From Rana temporaria (lineage: Eukaryota; Chordata; Amphibia; Anura; Ranidae): a stretch of DNA of 64,000 nucleotides. Under the pieces are notes generated by a model that had not been told where the DNA came from, searched no databases, and worked only from the letters and a program-made list of their open reading frames with translations. The stretch covers positions 325,443,645 to 325,507,644 of the forward strand of contig NC_053492.1 in NCBI RefSeq assembly GCF_905171775.1. The letters run 5' to 3'. The position numbers and the translations under genes are program-made. This document shows, piece by piece, positions 44,489-53,770 of the stretch (position 1 is the stretch's first letter; each line of letters starts with the position of its first letter).

Positions 44489-45323
44489 ATGTCGCCGCCG
44501 AAGAAATCGTCTGCAGCGGCAGAAAAGCTGGCTAAATACCGACATGAGGAGCAGGCCAAAGATGGCGCTGGTGAAACTCAGGGGGAAGATCGCCATGCTG
44601 CAGAGACGGCAAAGGTGCTGGAAGCTATAGCCGCACTACAGGGCACTCTAACAGTCAAGATTGACAAAGTGAAGATTGATATTTCGCTTATGAGACAAGA
44701 CTTGTCTACGGTGCGGGATAGAGTCACGGAAGCAGAGACCCGAATAGGCGCTGCGGAGGACATTTTACATCCCTTGCAGCACACCACAGATGAGCTGCAG
44801 CACCAGGTTCACCAGCTACATTCCCACCAGGACGAAATGGAGAACAGGCTTCGCCGCTGTAACCTGCGGTTTATAGGATTACCGGAGCGGGCAGAGACCC
44901 GGCGGACTATTTGGAGAACCTCCCTATCACCACATATGGAAGGAGGGCATTTTCAGTTATGTTTGTGGTGGAGAGGGCACACCGAATACCAGCGAAGCCC
45001 ACACCCGAGGGTGCACCCCCCGCACGTTCATCGCAAAGTTCCTTAATTTTAGGGACAGGGATACCATCATGCGGCTTTACAGAGAAAAAGGGAACATAAA
45101 GATGGGGAATGGTCACGTGGCGGTTTTCCGGTACTTTTCCAACGAAGTCCATAAAAGGAGATCACAATTCCAGGACGTGAAGCGTCGTTTACGAGTACTG
45201 CACCTCAAATATGCAATGCTATTTCCAGCACGGCTCAGAGTGGAAGAAGATGACCGGGTCCAACTTTTTGACACTCCCGCGGCGGCTGCGGCGTGGCTGG
45301 ATCGCAAGGGCAGACAGGAGTAG
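44489..45323 (+). pseudogene. L1/Tx1 ORF1 relic
   Basis: ATG 44489 (MSPPKKSSAAAEKLAKYRHE). The coiled coil VKIDKVKIDISLMRQDLSTV to HSHQDEMENRLRRCNLRFIG aligns with L1-C ORF1. Frameshifts near 44900 and 45060 move the match to MFVVERAHRIPAKPTPEGAP and then YFSNEVHKRRSQFQDVKRRL and KYAMLFPARLRVEEDDRVQL, ending at 45323. Coiled coil, RRM and C-terminal domains are all recognisable, but the frame is broken. Confidence 0.85.
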
Positions 45324-45559
45324 TGTCAATCACGGTTGAGTGCGAGTACTGTCCCCTGAGGGGGTGGGGGGTATATTTCTTGCGTCCCCCATTTCAAGAT
45401 CCTGGCCTGCTATGGGGATCATGGCTATACTTTATAGACATTACTGTGTTTCTCCAATGGGGACCACCCCCCCCCCCTCCGCTTCAGATGATGTGCCTTG
45501 CTGGGATGGAAAGGAATCCCAGATCCCCTGATTGCCATAGATATGTGCCACAACGGACA

Positions 45560-46696
45560 TGACTGAGATCCTGCGGGAACATGGCTGGATATTGGCGGCA
45601 GTAATAGAGATACAATAAGCGACCTTTATGTTTGGTCGCAGGAGGAGTTCAGACTAAACTCTTTCTGGATGATTAGCTCATTCACCGCGGCGGATCAACG
45701 CTTTGCCCAGTGGAAAATCGCTCCCATGAGACTACCCGTTTATGTTGAAACATACATATCACTGAAACTAAGTTTTGTGCCTCTAGTCAGAGTTAGTGGC
45801 TGGACGTATTTCATTTTGTTGGTTATGTTTGGGTATCAGATGCTCTCACTGGGTTTGGGGGGTGTTGGGCTGGGTCGAGACTCATGTTACTGGTCACTTG
45901 CAAGCCGCTCTAAAACGCCCCTGGATTGGTTGGGCATACCACAGTACACATACCAGCTACTCTAGAGCAGTGTCATTATTGGTGACTAAGGCCACCCCAT
46001 TTGAGCTGATTGCCCTGGAGTCGGACAAGCAGGGGAGATATTTGTTTATACATGCATATATTGGGGGACTACGATTGTACAGTGGGAACAGGATGTGGGA
46101 CCGATTGAGGAAGCAATGTTACTGTTGGTATCTTCTGTGCACCGAAACAAGGTGGATTTTTTCTGTGTTGTTTAATTCTGGAAGGGGTTAAGACTGAATC
46201 CCCTAAATTGTCAGATAGGTTGACATAATTGTATATACTATACCAGGCATACCTTACGCCCCTAAGGCTGGTGAAGTTTCAGTCTACAAGGAGCCCCTTG
46301 TGCCCCATGTGTTCTTTAGTGGAAGGTACTTTTTATCATCTGTTGTGGCAATGTTCTGACATACAGGCCTACTGGTTACAAGTGACACGATTCCTTCATG
46401 ACAACATCGGGTCTCCTGTTGGAATGGACCCGAAGCTTTGTTTGCTGGGTCTGCTGACAGATATAGAGGTAGATAAGTACCAGGCTATATTTGTGTACGA
46501 GTCATTGTTCCAAGCCAGAAAGGTAGTGGCCAAGGCCTGGTTTCAGGCGACGGCCCCATCGTTGAGAGACTGGAAAAAGGAAATAAATGCGGTCCTTTCG
46601 TATAGGAAAATTATCTATGTTCATAGGGGGTGCCCACAGAAGTTTGCCAGTGTGTGGGACAGGTGGCTGGAGGATGGGGAAACTTGTACTGTGTGA
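45560..46696 (+). pseudogene. L1/Tx1 ORF2 remnant, RT deleted
   Basis: About 45870-46080 is endonuclease text in several frames (ETHVTGHLQAALKRPWIGWA, LLVTKATPFELIALESDKQG). The reading then jumps to 3'-untranslated-like sequence at 46113-46171, and then to the ORF2 C-terminus at 46229-46696 (LYQAYLTPLRLVKFQSTRSP, GTFYHLLWQCSD, VHRGCPQKFASVWDRWLEDG). The whole RT domain is missing. Confidence 0.85.
46113..46171 (+). repeat. Displaced copy of L1 3' untranslated segment
   Basis: About 59 bp beginning 'gcaatgttactgttggtatc' is repeated almost exactly at 46853-46911 in the true 3' untranslated region of the same LINE. The first copy sits at the endonuclease / C-terminus deletion junction. Confidence 0.92.
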
Positions 46697-47064
46697 TTGT
46701 GGTTGTTGTCTTAAAGGTGGGTTGCAAAGAGTAAAAGTATAACTCCAGAAAGAGGGGCTAATCTATGTCTATTCTTCTATGCCCATCACAGCTGTGTTTT
46801 ACTATGCATACTAATACGTAAGCTTATACGGGTTATATTGTTAGTTCATGACAGCAATGTTACTGTTGGTATCTTCTGTGCACCGAAACAAGGTGGATTT
46901 TTTCTGTGTTGTATAATTGTATGTCGTGATTACATCTCAATAAACTTGTTTTTTCTAGTTAAAAAAAGCAAAATCGAAGGATGAGGTAAGTGAAGGAGGA
47001 CTGCACTAAGGTAAAGGAAGCTATTTAACAAAGAAAAAATTGTACCTTTACAACCCCTTTTAAT

Positions 47065-47489
47065 GCTTTCAAAGAGGCAGTCTCTGACCTAGCCCTAGAT
47101 GGAATACAATCCTCACAAAACAGTTTTTTTATATCCATCAGAAAGCCTGGCCCTACAGTGTCCACGTTTCTTTTTCACCGGTTTGTCCTAGAAAAAAAGC
47201 AAAAACAAGAACCATAAGCAAAGCAAGAGGACAAGGTTTCCACACAGGCAGAGCTGGGAAAAAAACCTGAAGGAAGTTGCCACCACTTTCACCAGGTAAG
47301 CAAGTACCTCCAAAATAGGGAACTCTTCTGGCAGAAAGTACCGGGACTAATACACCCAGGACTTGGCCACAACTAGTACTGGATATGATGACAGAGATTA
47401 CCACAGTTACCAGACCTAGGAAAAACAAAAAACATGTTGGTGCTTCTGGAGAGTCTGGAAACACAAAACAACGGAGGGTCAGAGGAAAG
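47065..47489 (-). pseudogene. DIRS2 gag N-terminus and 5' region
   Basis: Minus-strand text KKLFCEDCIPSRARSETASL (about 47150-47070) aligns with DIRS-A ORF1 QKPMCRSCIRDLVEEE by its Cys pair and position; upstream a Lys-rich KKKRG stretch corresponds to the DIRS-A KFKKTPPSRK region. The frame is interrupted by stops. The remaining bases up to the terminal repeat are untranslated leader. Confidence 0.65.
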
Positions 47490-47575
47490 AGAGGGACCTT
47501 TTAAATTGTATCTGATTTGTGTTTCCTGTAGAGGGCGGAGCCAATCATCTCTCAAGTAGCTGTCCTGGAAGGTAG

Positions 47576-48401
47576 GAAATAGATTATTTTTTTTTTTAAA
47601 GGAGAGGCAACTGTAGACACACAGCACTCTGAACTGGTCAAATGTGCCAGCAAGAGAACTAGCGCGCAGTCCTCTCCATTGCAGTAGAAAAGGTCACTCA
47701 TAGCAGGACCATTCATGTTGGCCATTTTAGCATGACTGCTGGCATCCGCCCATTTGCAATAGGACTACTAGAGGTCCCCCAGTTGCTGTAAAAACAGAGG
47801 CGGGGGTATTGACCACCAGCAGGAACTGCCCCTAGGCAATGCTTTTATGTTTCTCAAGTCCTACTTTTGAAGGTGGCGCTATAACCCAACAGTCAAGATC
47901 TGGAGTGGCACAGTGGATCTCCACTGTGCCTTTTAATAAAACCGAAACATAAAAAATTTCTTTACACCAATAATTCCATTTTAAAAATTATATATATTTT
48001 AATTTTGCTCTTTTTGTTATTGTGAGCAATAAGCTCAGTGGTACATGATCCTAAAGCAGGGGTGTCCAACCAGTTGCCCTGGGGCCACACGTGGCCTGCG
48101 GAGTGCCCTGATGTGGCCCACGACCTCCTGATCTGGGATGGCTGGTTGGCAAGCCCAAATTGTAGGTTGCCCACCCACCATCCCAGAGCATCAGGGTTGT
48201 GAATAAGGTCGTCAGTAGAGGAAGCAAGCGGCTGTGGAGTGGAGCATAAGCCGATGCTTCCTGTATAGCACCAAATCTCCTGTCACAGGTGGAGTGATAC
48301 CAAATGCACTCTGACTGGGATAGCAACAGCTGCCGATACCGGAATGGAAGACTGTTATTAAAGTTAAGTTTAATACTAAAATCAGTGTATGTATGGACAT
48401 A
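47576..48401. other. No gene; hAT-like repeat end
   Basis: 'caggggtgtccaaccagttg' at 48057 resembles the CAGGGGTGTCCAACC terminus of non-autonomous hAT repeats; its other end is not found. No coding signal. Confidence 0.45.
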
Positions 48402-50017
48402 CAGTGGGGATCGAAAGTTTGGGCCCCCCTAGGTAAAAATTTGTATTAATGTGCATAACGAAGCCATGGAAAGATGGACAAATCTCCAAAAGGCATCAAA
48501 TTACAGATTGGACATTCTTATAATATGTCAAAAAAAGTTAGATTTTATTTTCATCATTTACACTTTCAAAATTATAGAAAACAAAAAAATGGCGTCTGCA
48601 AAAGTTTGGGCACCCTGCAGAATTTATAGCATGCACTGCCCCCTTTGCATAGCTGAGACCTGCCAGTGTGATGGATTGTTCTCAATCACCGTCTGGGAAG
48701 ACCAGGTGATGATGTCAATCTCAAAGGTTTTAAATACCCAGACTCATCTGACCTTGCCCCAACAATCAGCACCATGGGTTTTTCTAAGCAGTTGTCTAGA
48801 AAACTGAAACTGAAAATAGTTGACGCTCACAAAGCTGGAGAAGGCTATAAGAAGATAGCAAAGCGTTTTCAGATGTCAATATCCTCTGTTTGGAATGTAA
48901 TTAAAAAATGGCAGTCATCAGGAACAGTGGAAGTTAAAGCAAGATCTGGAAGACCAAGAAAAATCTCAGACAGAACAGCTTGCAGGATTGTGAGAAAAGC
49001 AATTCAAAACCCACGTTTGACTGCACGATCCCTCCAGAAAGATCTGGCAGACACTGGAGTTGTGGTACACTATTCCACTATAAAGAGATACTTGTACAAA
49101 TATGGTCTTCATGGAAGAGTCATCAGAAGAAAACCTCTTCTACGTCCTCACCACAAAAATCAGCGTTTGAACTTTGCAAATTAACATATAGACAAGCCTG
49201 ATACATTTTGGAAACAAGTTCTGTGGACCGATGAGGTTAAAATATAACTTTTTTGGCCGGAATGAGCAAACGTACGTTTGGAGAGGAAAGGGCACAGAAT
49301 TTAATGAAAAGAACCTCTGTCCAACTGTTAAGCATGGGGTGGATCAATCATGCTTTGGGGTTGTATTGCAGCCAGTGGCACAGGGAACATTTCACGAGTA
49401 GAAGGAAAAATAGATTCAATAAGATTTCAGCAAATTTTGGATGGTAACTTGATGCCATCTGTGAAAAAGCTGAAGTTAAAGAGAGGATGGCTTCTACAAA
49501 TGGATAATGATCCTAAACACACCTCAAAATCCACGGGGGATTACATCAAGAGGTGTAAACTGAAGGTTTTGCCATGGCCTTCACAATCTCCTGACCTCAA
49601 CATAATTGAAAATCTATGGATAGACCTTAAAAGAGCAGCACGTGACAGACAGCCCAGAAATCTCAAAGAAATGGAAGACTTTTGTAAGAAAGAATGGGCA
49701 AAGATACCTCAAACAAGAATTGAAAGACTCCTGGCTGGCTACAAAAAGCGTTTACCAAGCTGTGATACTTGCCAAAGGGTGCAGTACAAGATATCAACTC
49801 TGCAGGGTGCCCACACTTTTACAGACACCATTTTTTTGTTTTCTGTCATTTTGAAAGTGTAAATGATGGAAATAAAATCTAACTTTTTTTGACATATTAT
49901 AAGAATGTCTAATCTGTAATTTGATGCCTTTTGGAGATTTTTCCATCTTTCCTTGGCTTCGTTATGCACATTAATACAAATTTTTACCTGGGGTGCCCAA
50001 ACTTTCGATTCCCACTG
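48402..50017 (+). mobile_element. Tc1/mariner transposon Tc1-C
   Basis: Ends 'cagtggggatcgaaagtttg' and the complement of 'aaactttcgattcccactg', with TA at 48400-48401 and 50018-50019. Terminal inverted repeats are about 220 bp ('tgtgcataacgaagccatgg' is matched near 49960). A different family from Tc1-A by end sequence. Confidence 0.95.
48774..49790 (+). pseudogene. Tc1-C transposase, stop and frameshifts
   Basis: ATG 48774 (MGFSKQLSRKLKLKIVDAHK) gives a complete bipartite helix-turn-helix region with the GRPRKI AT-hook-like link. A TAA after RLNFAN at 49182 and shifts near 49232 and 49340 break the middle (QVLWTDEVKI, WRGKGTEFNEKN). Frame 49350-49862 holds LLQMDNDPKHTSKSTGDYIK and WPSQSPDLNIIENLWIDLKR, with 34 residues between D and E. 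C-terminus WAKIPQTRIERLLAGYKKRL. Not functional. Confidence 0.9.
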
Positions 50018-50018
50018 T

Positions 50019-50618
50019 ATATGTTCTGCAGTGGTTATTGGGCTGCTTTCAAACTGACCTGCAGGTGCATAAGAGTGCACCTGTGAGTTACCCTGCACTG
50101 GGCCATGGACTTCTGTTATTACCTGCGGGTTTAGTGCGCTTTCAGAAAGTGCACTAAACCTGCAGGATATAATAGAAATTCTATGGCAAAGTGCAGTCAA
50201 CCCGCAGGAAAGCTACAGGTGCACTAATCAATGTGGCCAGGGCATGCTTTGGCAACAAATTCACCAGTCTATCCTCCATATAATTTTGAATCACTTCTTA
50301 TTTTATTCCCGCATGAGGAATGGCCTGTTTTACCTGTTGAAGTACTGGTTACTGTTATGTTTGACCCGTTTTCTTGCAGTAGGTTTTAAATACTTTGTCC
50401 TGTTACTTTCGATTTTGCCTACTTACCGTGCATTTTGTCGCAACTATAAAAAATGAAAAAAACTGCCAAAAAAACCCCTCAAAAACACCACACAATGTGG
50501 CTTTACCCTTTACCTACTCTATTTACAATAAAAAATAAAGCTGTACGAACACGTTAAACAATGGAGTTCTGTGGCAATTTCCCCCTATTGGCATTTGTAG
50601 TCTACCTCAAAGAATTAT
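50019..50618. other. No gene; fragmentary repeat
   Basis: 'acctgcgggtttagtgcgct' (50128) and 'agtgcactaaacctgcagga' (50144) are inverted copies, suggesting a small MITE at about 50035-50230. No coding signal. Confidence 0.45.
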
Positions 50619-51306
50619 GGGCCAAATCCTCAAAGATCCTGCCTAACTTATCTTTTTCCACCCATTTAAGTTACACTGCCTTAAAATTTCTACCTAAGTG
50701 CCCGATCCACAAAGCACTTACCTAGAAATTTCAGGCCGTGTAACTTAAATGTCTCCGGCGCAAGGCGGTCCTCTTCTGCAGGGGGCAATGACAATTTAAA
50801 TGAGGCGCGCTCCCGCGCCGGCCGTACTGCGCATGCTCGTGACGTCATTTTCCCGACGGGCAGCGCGCGAAATTACGTTACGCCGGGCTTTGTGGATTGC
50901 GACGGGACAATAAAGTTGCGTCGGGTAAAAAAAAAGTTACGCGCCGAAAAATAAAATTCAAAATTTAAAAAAAATTGCGGCGATCGAAAAAAAGGTCTGT
51001 TTTTACAAGGTGTAACTAGTTTACACTTTGTAAAAGCAGAACTAATTTTACGTATGCAAACGTAAACTTACGCAGAAAACACAAAGCTGAAAAGCTTTGT
51101 GGATCTCCGTAAGTCCTCATTTGCATACGCGAAGCGGCGGATGCGGTACTGCATCCTAAGATCCGACAGTGTAAGTCTCTTACAGATGTCGGATCTTCTG
51201 CCTATCTTTGGAAAACTGCTTCTGAGGATCAGTTCCAAAGATAGGCACAGGGATACGCAGGCTGAACAGCAGTTCCGCCTGCGTATCCCTTTTGAGGATT
51301 TGGCCC
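50619..51306. repeat. Harbinger-family MITE
   Basis: Ends 'gggccaaatcctcaaa' and 'tttgaggatttggccc', with TAT at 50616-50618 and 51307-51309. Terminal sequence and target match the autonomous element at 35468-39699. Subterminal 'taagttacactgccttaa' and 'ctgcgcatgctcgtgacgtc' parallel that element's 'taagttacgttgccctaa' and 'ctgcgcatgcgcgcacg'. 688 bp, non-coding. Confidence 0.9.
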
Positions 51307-51632
51307 TATATTTTTTTTCTTAAATCATTAGATTCAGTGACTGCATTAGTTTTTTTAGGCTTTTTCTGCCTCTGTTTTTACTTGGCAATTTGGCCAGTAA
51401 CACACTTATTGTATTAGAATACCAACATTCTGCATGAATGAGCAACAGAAGCACCTTGGGAGCGAGACATTCTCAGGAGGAGGGTAGTGTTAGATGCACT
51501 AAACAAATTGAAGACAAACTCTAGCTAACACTTTACATAAAAATGGCCGCAGATTGCACACAGGACACCGACTTACTGTGACCAGAATTAAACCAGATAT
51601 TTAAGATGGCTTCACCTATACTCTCCATCCAC

Positions 51633-52075
51633 AGCCGGTTCACACAGGGGCGACCTGGGATCTAACTTGAAGTTGCCCAAAGTTGTCCAAAGTCGTGTGG
51701 TTGAGAAAATCAATGGAAGTGAATGGAGCCGTCTTAATACACACTACTGAAGTCGCTCCGACTTCAGAAAAGATTCCTGTACTACTTCAATCCGACTTGT
51801 AGGCAACTTGTACCCATTGATTTCAATGGAAGTTGCCTCAGAAGTCTGATCACTTTCTTAACTGAAGCAGCAATACAGGTCTTAATAATAATACATTTCT
51901 CAGGAAAACCCCTCGCTCAGAGCTGATTGTTGTTTGATTGGCCACTGGAAAGCCTCCTGTCCTGGAGGCGACTTGAAGTTGCCTTGTAAGTTGCCTGATA
52001 ATTCATACTCAAGTTGTGTCCAAGTTGCCTCCCAAAGTCGTGCTGGAAGTCGTGATGCCCCTGTGTGAACCGGCT
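51633..52075. repeat. MITE with AGCCGGTTCACACAGGGGCG ends
   Basis: 'agccggttcacacaggggcg' and 'gcccctgtgtgaaccggct' are inverted repeats. The interior carries several 'cgacttgaag', 'aagttgcc' and 'aagtcg' copies. 443 bp. The motif style resembles the MITE at 11269. Confidence 0.85.
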
Positions 52076-52204
52076 CTAACAGTTAAGGCTTTTAACTTTC
52101 AACAGTTACAGCAATAGTTTTGTTGCTTTTGGAATATAAGTTTTAGATAAATAAAAGCTGATCATTGTAAGCACACCGGTCATTGTTAAATCATAGTGTG
52201 TGAA

Positions 52205-52389
52205 CCCTTAGGGAGAGAGGGAAGGATCACTATGGCACATGGAAGGCAGGAAGGATCTCTAAGGCACATAGAAGGCAGAAAGGATCACTATGACACATGG
52301 AAGGAAGAATCATTATGGTGCATGGAAGGGATGAATGAAGGATCACTATGGCCCCTGGAAGGCAGCAAGGAAGGATCACTATGGTACAT
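52205..52389. repeat. ~35-bp minisatellite at DIRS-A insertion site
   Basis: About five imperfect units of 'ggaaggatcactatggcaca' + 'tggaaggcag'. DIRS-A begins immediately after the last unit. Confidence 0.8.
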
Positions 52390-52545
52390 AAAGACTTAGT
52401 TAGAACTTACCGGTGACGGTATTTCTAAGAGCCTTTCAGGACAACCTTGGAGAGAGCGCAGCTCCGCCTCTTCATCAGGAAACACATGCTAATCCTTTAA
52501 AACCCTCCTCTTCCACCATGGCTTCAGTTATTGTGGTCCGACTCT
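52390..52545. repeat. DIRS-A left end and terminal repeat
   Basis: Outer 40 bp ('gacttagttagaacttaccg') is unique to this end; the next 105 bp is the inverted repeat shared with 57712-57817. Confidence 0.9.
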
Positions 52546-52628
52546 CTGGAAGACAAAGCACAGAAAACCACAACACCATGATAGATTTATACTTATTACT
52601 TTAACATACATTAAGGGAGGGAAATAGC

Positions 52629-52718
52629 GGTTGTCCTGAAAGGCTCTTAGAAATACCGTCACCGGTAAGTTCTAACTAAGTCTTTCTCTAATCGCCTTTC
52701 AGGACAACCTTGGAGAGG
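52629..52718. repeat. DIRS-A internal complementary region
   Basis: The first half (52629-52682) is an exact complement of the left end (52391-52446); the second half (52685-52718, 'ctctaatcgcctttcaggac') is the complement of the right end (57790-57823). The junction is 'aagtc|ttt|ctcta'. It is the sequence expected from joining both termini and serves as template for end completion. Confidence 0.92.
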
Positions 52719-52736
52719 ATAAACAAGTAACTTACC

Positions 52737-53770
52737 CTAGGGTGGGACTACTGCCTGCAGCACCTTTCTGCCAAAGGCCTGATCTGCGGCAGACAATAGG
52801 TCCAACCTGTAGTGTGTTAAAAACGTGGAGTAGTTGGACCAGGTGGCGGCCTTGCAAATTTGCTCAGGTGTAGCACCTGCTCTTTCAGCCCAAGATACTG
52901 CAGTTGATCTTGTAGAATGCGGTAGAATGCCTAAGGGAGGCGTTACTCCTTTGGCTTTGTAGGCCTCCATAATTGTGAGTTTAAGCCACCTTGCTAGCGT
53001 ACTTTTGGACGCTTTTTCTCCTTTACGAGGTCCCGAAAAAACTATAAACAATGCATTTGTTTTTCTAAACTCTCTAGTGACTGAGAGGTATTGCTCAAGA
53101 CACCTTTTTACATCTAAAGAATGAAACGCTTCTTCTCCGGCGTTGGAAGGATTCGAAGAAAAAGTGGGCAAAACAATTTCCTGTGAACGATGAAATTTTG
53201 ATGCCACCTTTGGAAGGAAAGCAGGATCTGTCTGAAGAACTACTCGATCCGGAAAGATCCTTAAAAAAGGTTCAGTAATGGCTAGAGCTTGGAGCTCGCT
53301 AACTCGCCTTGCTGAAGTTATTGCCACCAAAAAAACTGTTTTTAGAACTAAATTTTTCAAAGAAACATTTACTAAAGGTTCAAACGGATCCCCCGTTAGA
53401 CCTTGCAAGACAACTGATAAGTCCCAACTTGGAAAATTTTTAAGAGTCACTGGTCTGTTTCTTGATAGTGCCCTGAAAAATCTGGAAATTAACGGTTCTC
53501 TAGACAGCGTCTTTTCAAAATAAACGGAAAGGGCTGCTACCTGCGTTTTTAGCGTACTAGCTGCCAGACCCTTCTCCATTCCCTCATGGAGAAACTCTAG
53601 GACTGAGACTATGCTCTTGACTTGGAATTCCTTGGCAGAACACCAATAATTAAATACTTTCCAGACCTTCCTGTAAATAGATCTGGTTACTTCCTTTCTA
53701 CTTGATAATAAGGTTTTCACTACCTTGTCAGATAAACCCTTGTCCTTTAGAATGTCCTCTTCAGAAACCA
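52737..53770 (-). CDS. DIRS-A tyrosine recombinase
   Basis: The recombinase occupies the C-terminal about 340 codons of an open frame that extends upstream to 55595. It begins near LVSEEDILKDKGLSDKVVKT, with the SAM-like core-binding part SRKEVTRSIYRKVWKVFNYW, then the catalytic fold: Arg in AITSARRVSELQAL (about residue 763 of the full frame), H893 and R896 in LPHSTRSTAVSWAERAG, and Tyr at 929 in SNYSTFLTHYRLDLL. Stop at 52737. All expected R..HxxR..Y residues are present and the frame is unbroken, so it could be active. No ATG lies near the domain start; expression probably needs a frameshift, splice or the upstream in-frame region. It joins the DIRS circular DNA to the target. The decayed homologue is at 28200-29800. 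Confidence 0.88.

Larger units (their letters stand above)
44341..46963 (+). mobile_element. L1/Tx1 LINE with 5' end, internally deleted (plus)
   Basis: Starts 'ttgaggggcgtggcctggca', ends after 'tctcaataaacttg' (AATAAA signal) and a short A-containing tail; flanked by the 11-bp duplication AAAAGCAAAAT at 44330-44340 and 46964-46974. Its left duplication begins at the base after the right duplication of the neighbouring L1. 2623 bp, so the RT region is missing. Confidence 0.92.
43018..47062. repeat. Palindromic MITE in DIRS2 gag, split by two L1s
   Basis: 43018-43240 ('aaaggtacaatttttt', 'agcttcctttacctcagtgc', 'ctccctggtgtggagtgtc') is the complement of 43290-43422 plus 44330-44340 plus 46971-47062. 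The palindrome centre is near 43255. It lies within DIRS2 ORF1, whose frame continues on both sides. The left terminus lacks the 'ggggttgt' present at the right end. Confidence 0.88.
27821..47575 (-). mobile_element. DIRS retrotransposon DIRS2, expanded by nested insertions
   Basis: Left inverted terminal repeat at about 27854-27940 and right at about 47490-47572 share 'ccttccaggacagctacttg' and 'ctccgccctctaca' in opposite orientation. Gag, RT, RNase H and tyrosine recombinase pieces lie between them in the right order on the minus strand. Subtracting the solo LTR (28663-29299), the PLE2 composite (about 30320-40955) and the palindromic MITE with two L1s (43018-47062) leaves roughly 4.4 kb of DIRS. 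It is related to but clearly different from DIRS-A. Confidence 0.88.
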
